Assembly: GCA_034002865.1 (NCBI GenBank)
Contig: JAVEZR010000001.1
Coordinates: 53,751-117,750 of the forward strand
Reading direction: 5' to 3'
DNA length: 64,000 nt
Source of the DNA: UBA5209 sp034002865
Lineage (GTDB): Bacteria > Patescibacteriota > Dojkabacteria > SC72
Positions 61,421-64,000 of the stretch are shown piece after piece; position 1 is the stretch's first letter; each line of letters opens with the position of its first letter. A program made the position numbers and the translations under genes. The notes beneath the pieces were generated by a model. The model saw only the letters and a list, made by a program, of their open reading frames with translations, was not told the DNA's origin and searched no databases.

Positions 61421-62364
61421 TTAATACCGTATGTTCTAACATATTTAGCATGACATGCAGGCCATTGGCTTCTTCTAGTAGATTCTCCAGCTCTATATTT
61501 AAAAATAGTGTTCCTTATCTGTGCATGACCATCAAAGATATTCTCTGAGAACTGTTTACGCCATGTAGTAGGACTCCATTGGAAAAGACCTTTGTAAGTA
61601 CCTTTATTTGACTCTGCATTACATCCTGATTCACAGTACATTATAGATTTTAACCATCTTCTCTCTTCCTCGTTATACGGTCCTGAATCTACAACTGAGT
61701 ACCAGTAATCACAGTTATACCCCTTAGGATCAATTCCTGCTAATGAGTAAAGTGATGTTCCTACCTCTAACACTTTGGTGACAGGCTCTTTAGCTATACT
61801 CTCTGAAAGCAATGTACTTTCTACTAATTTACCATCCTCATAGTAGGTAAGCACTCTCTCCTTTTTAATACCTAATACTCCCTCCTGTGTAATATACTCT
61901 TCACCTTTAAGGTACTTGTCTGTTTTAATTACATTCACATCAAATGGTATATCAGAAACAATCTCTTCAATTACAGATTCTGTTTTAATAACTCTAACTA
62001 AGCTACCATTTGTAACATATTCAGAGCTTAGAATAATCCTATACTCTCCATCTAGGTATATCTTGTACTGATCTAATATCTTGTAAATATCTGTTTCTAC
62101 AGTAAAGATTTTGTATACATACTCTCCCTTCTTAATATGAAGTAACTTTGGTCTTCTAGAGCTTCTTTCTAATTCACTATCTGTACCATATACTATCTCC
62201 TTTATATCAATATCTTGTGAGTCAGTAGAACTACTTTGTGCTAACACAAGATTGTTATGAGAGTTATATGAAAAGAAAAGAATTAAAAGGAAGGTAACAA
62301 CTAGAGCAATTGTAAATCCTTTATATCTAATAGAAGGTCGTCGATTTGTACTGTTTGTATACAT
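61417..62364 (-). CDS. YabE/RpfB-like cell-wall protein (DUF348-G5-transglycosylase-like)
   Basis: A 315-residue protein with one N-terminal membrane helix or signal (about 16-40), a DUF348-type segment (about 70-120), a G5 domain (IKKERVLTYYEDGKLVES, ending TKVLEVGTS) and a C-terminal lysozyme-like domain: WLKSIMYCESGCNAESNKGT, GLFQWSPTTWRKQ. The Glu in CESG is in the place of the catalytic residue of resuscitation-promoting factors. Such enzymes loosen old wall during growth or revival. The final YRAGESTRRSQWPACHAKYV is also typical. Confidence 0.85.
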   Translation of the reverse strand: MYTNSTNRRPSIRYKGFTIALVVTFLLILFFSYNSHNNLVLAQSSSTDSQDIDIKEIVYGTDSELERSSRRPKLLHIKKGEYVYKIFTVETDIYKILDQYKIYLDGEYRIILSSEYVTNGSLVRVIKTESVIEEIVSDIPFDVNVIKTDKYLKGEEYITQEGVLGIKKERVLTYYEDGKLVESTLLSESIAKEPVTKVLEVGTSLYSLAGIDPKGYNCDYWYSVVDSGPYNEEERRWLKSIMYCESGCNAESNKGTYKGLFQWSPTTWRKQFSENIFDGHAQIRNTIFKYRAGESTRRSQWPACHAKYVRTYGIN

Positions 62365-62468
62365 GTTTTTAATATTTTCCTCTGCTTGTCAATTAGAGGT
62401 TACAGGAAAGTATAGCATGATTGATAAAACATGTGTAAAATGAAAATATATAGTTTAATGTAATAGAA

Positions 62469-63899
62469 ATGAAAAATATATCTAAAATACTTTCGTATGC
62501 AGTTCTCCTCATATTAAGCGGTTTTCTACTCTCAGGCTGTAAGCCTTCGGAGGAAACTCTCTCGAAATACAATCAGATTGTTTCAGATGCGGATTTATTA
62601 ATAGAGGGAAAGGAGTACTCTTCCGCTATGGAGAAGCTAAGTGATGCTACTCAATTAGTACCGCAGCGATATGATGCATATGAAAGAATGGTAGATATAT
62701 TACTACTGAAAAACAGGTTGGATGATGCTAAGAAACTAATAGATGAATCTGCTAATAAGTTGGGTGAAGACGATAGAGCTCAGTTATATACCACAGTGGG
62801 TAGAGCTTTCTATGATAATATGGAGTACTCTAAAGCTTTAATATGTTTTGAATTGGCAAAGGGGGCATTGGAGAGTGGTAATACAGTAAACCTAGAAATT
62901 GCCAAGGTGTATCTTCAGCAGGGAAATATACAGGGAGCTAAATCTATACTTAAGGGTAATTTCGAAGATGAACTTAATACAGAAGCCAAACTACTGTACT
63001 CATATCTACTCTCTACTACGGATACTAATCAAGCATTAGAGCTTGTAAGAGAGATTCAGCCATCAGAGCAGTGGAGTGAAAAATATTTAACCTGGGAAGA
63101 GACTCTGGGTAGTTTAAATGAAGATGAACTTTTTAATAGTGCCAAACTATCACAGGTATATATAGATGAGGGATATCCATATCTCGCAATTTCAGTCCTT
63201 GAATCTAAAAAGGAGAGTATGCAGGAGTATATAGATGGGATGTATCTTCTTGGTAAGGCTTACTATGAAAATGGAAAGTATCAAGAGAGCATAGATACCC
63301 TTGCAGGAGTAACTACATTGAGTAATTTAAACCCATACCTTTACTGGACTATAGCAAGGTCTTACTACTTACTAGATGATATTAATAACGCAACATCTTA
63401 CTATGATAGTGCAGTCTCATATGCGGGGGATAGCGCAGATGTTAAGGTATACCAGGAGTATTTAGATTTATTAATGGATAACAATCAGACAACAAAAGCA
63501 GAAGAGATATTAAGAAGGGCTGAAAAAATATTTACTGATCCCTGGGTAGATATCTATTACATTAAGCTTTCTTACTTAACAAAGCAGAACGAGAAGAGTG
63601 TCTACTATTCAAATAGAATCGAGTATGAAGAGCTAGAGGGTAATTACAAGAGAGATTATCTATACTGGAAGTCTAAAATATCTATAGAGAACTCTGAGTT
63701 AGATGATGCAAAGAGAATATTGGATATATATTGGAATCTAGACAAATATGATCCTAGGTACAACCTTCTAATGGGTCAGCTACGCTTCCAAGAGGGAATC
63801 TTGGATGAGGCTAGAAGCTACTCAAAGAAAGCTATAGAGTATGATACAGAGAGATTGGTTACAGATGAAGCACAAAAGCTATTGGCTAGGATTGATTAG
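62469..63899 (+). CDS. TPR lipoprotein
   Basis: A 476-residue protein: signal peptide with lipobox LLSGC (Cys at about residue 24), then a solenoid of TPR-like helix pairs throughout (EYSSAMEKLSDATQLVPQRY, MEYSKALICFELAKGAL, GKYQESIDTLAGVTTL, ILDEARSYSKKAIEYDTER). Lipid-anchored TPR proteins usually hold complexes together; partner unknown. It is separated from the YabE-like gene by a 104-base divergent region. A promoter for the next gene lies inside its 3' end. Confidence 0.8.
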   Translation: MKNISKILSYAVLLILSGFLLSGCKPSEETLSKYNQIVSDADLLIEGKEYSSAMEKLSDATQLVPQRYDAYERMVDILLLKNRLDDAKKLIDESANKLGEDDRAQLYTTVGRAFYDNMEYSKALICFELAKGALESGNTVNLEIAKVYLQQGNIQGAKSILKGNFEDELNTEAKLLYSYLLSTTDTNQALELVREIQPSEQWSEKYLTWEETLGSLNEDELFNSAKLSQVYIDEGYPYLAISVLESKKESMQEYIDGMYLLGKAYYENGKYQESIDTLAGVTTLSNLNPYLYWTIARSYYLLDDINNATSYYDSAVSYAGDSADVKVYQEYLDLLMDNNQTTKAEEILRRAEKIFTDPWVDIYYIKLSYLTKQNEKSVYYSNRIEYEELEGNYKRDYLYWKSKISIENSELDDAKRILDIYWNLDKYDPRYNLLMGQLRFQEGILDEARSYSKKAIEYDTERLVTDEAQKLLARID

Positions 63900-63910
63900 T
63901 CTGTTATAAT
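63882..63910 (+). promoter_or_regulatory. Promoter of the gene starting at 63969
   Basis: TTGGCT (63882-63887), 17 bases, TATAAT (63905-63910). Start near 63917, leader about 52 bases. Confidence 0.6.
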
Positions 63911-63928
63911 CCCCATTGCGTATGTAAT

Positions 63929-63945
63929 CCTAATTTCCCATTAGG
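63929..63945 (+). other. Small hairpin in the leader of the last gene
   Basis: CCTAAT-TTCCC-ATTAGG, a perfect 6-bp stem with 5-base loop, between the promoter and the ATG at 63969. The following T-run is weak (TGTTAAATTTTA), so it may be a poor terminator for the TPR gene or a leader structure. Confidence 0.3.
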
Positions 63946-63968
63946 TGTTAAATTTTATTATTAATTAT

Positions 63969-64000
63969 ATGCAAACCTATGATGTAAAAATGCCGTTGGA
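63969..64000 (+). CDS. Start of a gene cut by the window edge
   Basis: ATG at 63969 opens a frame reading MQTYDVKMPL to the window end. It is preceded by a good promoter, so it is probably a real gene. Ten codons are too few to name a product. Confidence 0.4.
   Translation, partial: MQTYDVKMPL

Noticed and set aside
62387..62392. TTGACA on the minus strand as -35 of the YabE-like gene
   Set aside because: At 17 bases the -10 would be AAAACA, overlapping the start codon; a TAAAAA box exists only at 15-base spacing. Not strong enough to list.

Overview
The window is an AT-rich bacterial chromosome segment, densely packed with genes on both strands. Gaps are mostly under 100 bases and none exceeds about 115. 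The repertoire points to a Candidate Phyla Radiation (Patescibacteria) genome, possibly Dojkabacteria/WS6-like, although the lineage cannot be fixed by eye. The reasons are: stripped-down versions of universal genes (a 582-residue AlaRS without the C-Ala domain, a 526-residue IF-2, nusA-infB-rpsO-pnp without rimP, rbfA, truB or ribF); a PrgI/TraC-like/VirB4 type IV secretion (T4SS) module; many single-pass surface proteins; and a monoderm-type wall toolkit (MurJ, LCP, MltG, sortase, YabE/Rpf-like, M23). No outer-membrane genes, rRNA, tRNA, CRISPR array or insertion sequence were recognised. Standard TGA stops are used.

Layout. 0-7 kb: polymerase/ligase-like membrane protein with TPRs, degenerate ComF-like protein, MurJ, anchored protein, then groES-groEL behind a consensus promoter and a CIRCE-like operator. 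7-8 kb: a metalloprotease and an XRE/S24-like regulator with a palindrome inside the regulator's promoter. 8-11.8 kb: ABC exporter and a large anchored protein. 11.8-17.4 kb: folD-glyA-thyX-dcd-sufS, a compact one-carbon/thymidylate set with a double-length ThyX. 17.5-22.7 kb: protease-less Lon-type ATPase converging on the first T4SS locus. 22.8-26.5 kb: nucleotidyltransferase, recF, lepA. 26.6-31.3 kb: rpsT operon and surface proteins. 31.3-41 kb: alaS-ruvX-mltG-LCP-holA, Ig-like surface protein, orphan solute-binding protein, sortase. 41-47.7 kb: dnaJ (CIRCE-like operator on its promoter), nusA, infB, rpsO, pnp. 47.7-49.5 kb: two rRNA methyltransferases. 49.6-59.3 kb: second T4SS/envelope locus (coiled-coil membrane protein, FN3 protein, secreted protein, VirB6-like protein, membrane-tethered M23 protein, secreted protein, pseudo-amidase with SH3). 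59.4-64 kb: UvrD helicase, YabE/Rpf-like protein, TPR lipoprotein and the start of a further gene.

Two themes cut across the window. First, clear Shine-Dalgarno sequences were not seen, while many transcription units have a -10 box ending 5-9 bases before the start codon, often as an extended TGn element. This predicts many leaderless mRNAs and helps choose starts for dnaJ, the sortase, the nucleotidyltransferase and the pseudo-amidase. Second, the two T4SS loci together encode the cytoplasmic ATPase, PrgI-like and VirB6-like membrane parts, a tethered wall hydrolase and several adhesive-domain proteins. This would suit an envelope-spanning apparatus in a monoderm, possibly episymbiotic, cell, and it is the best candidate here for a poorly described system.
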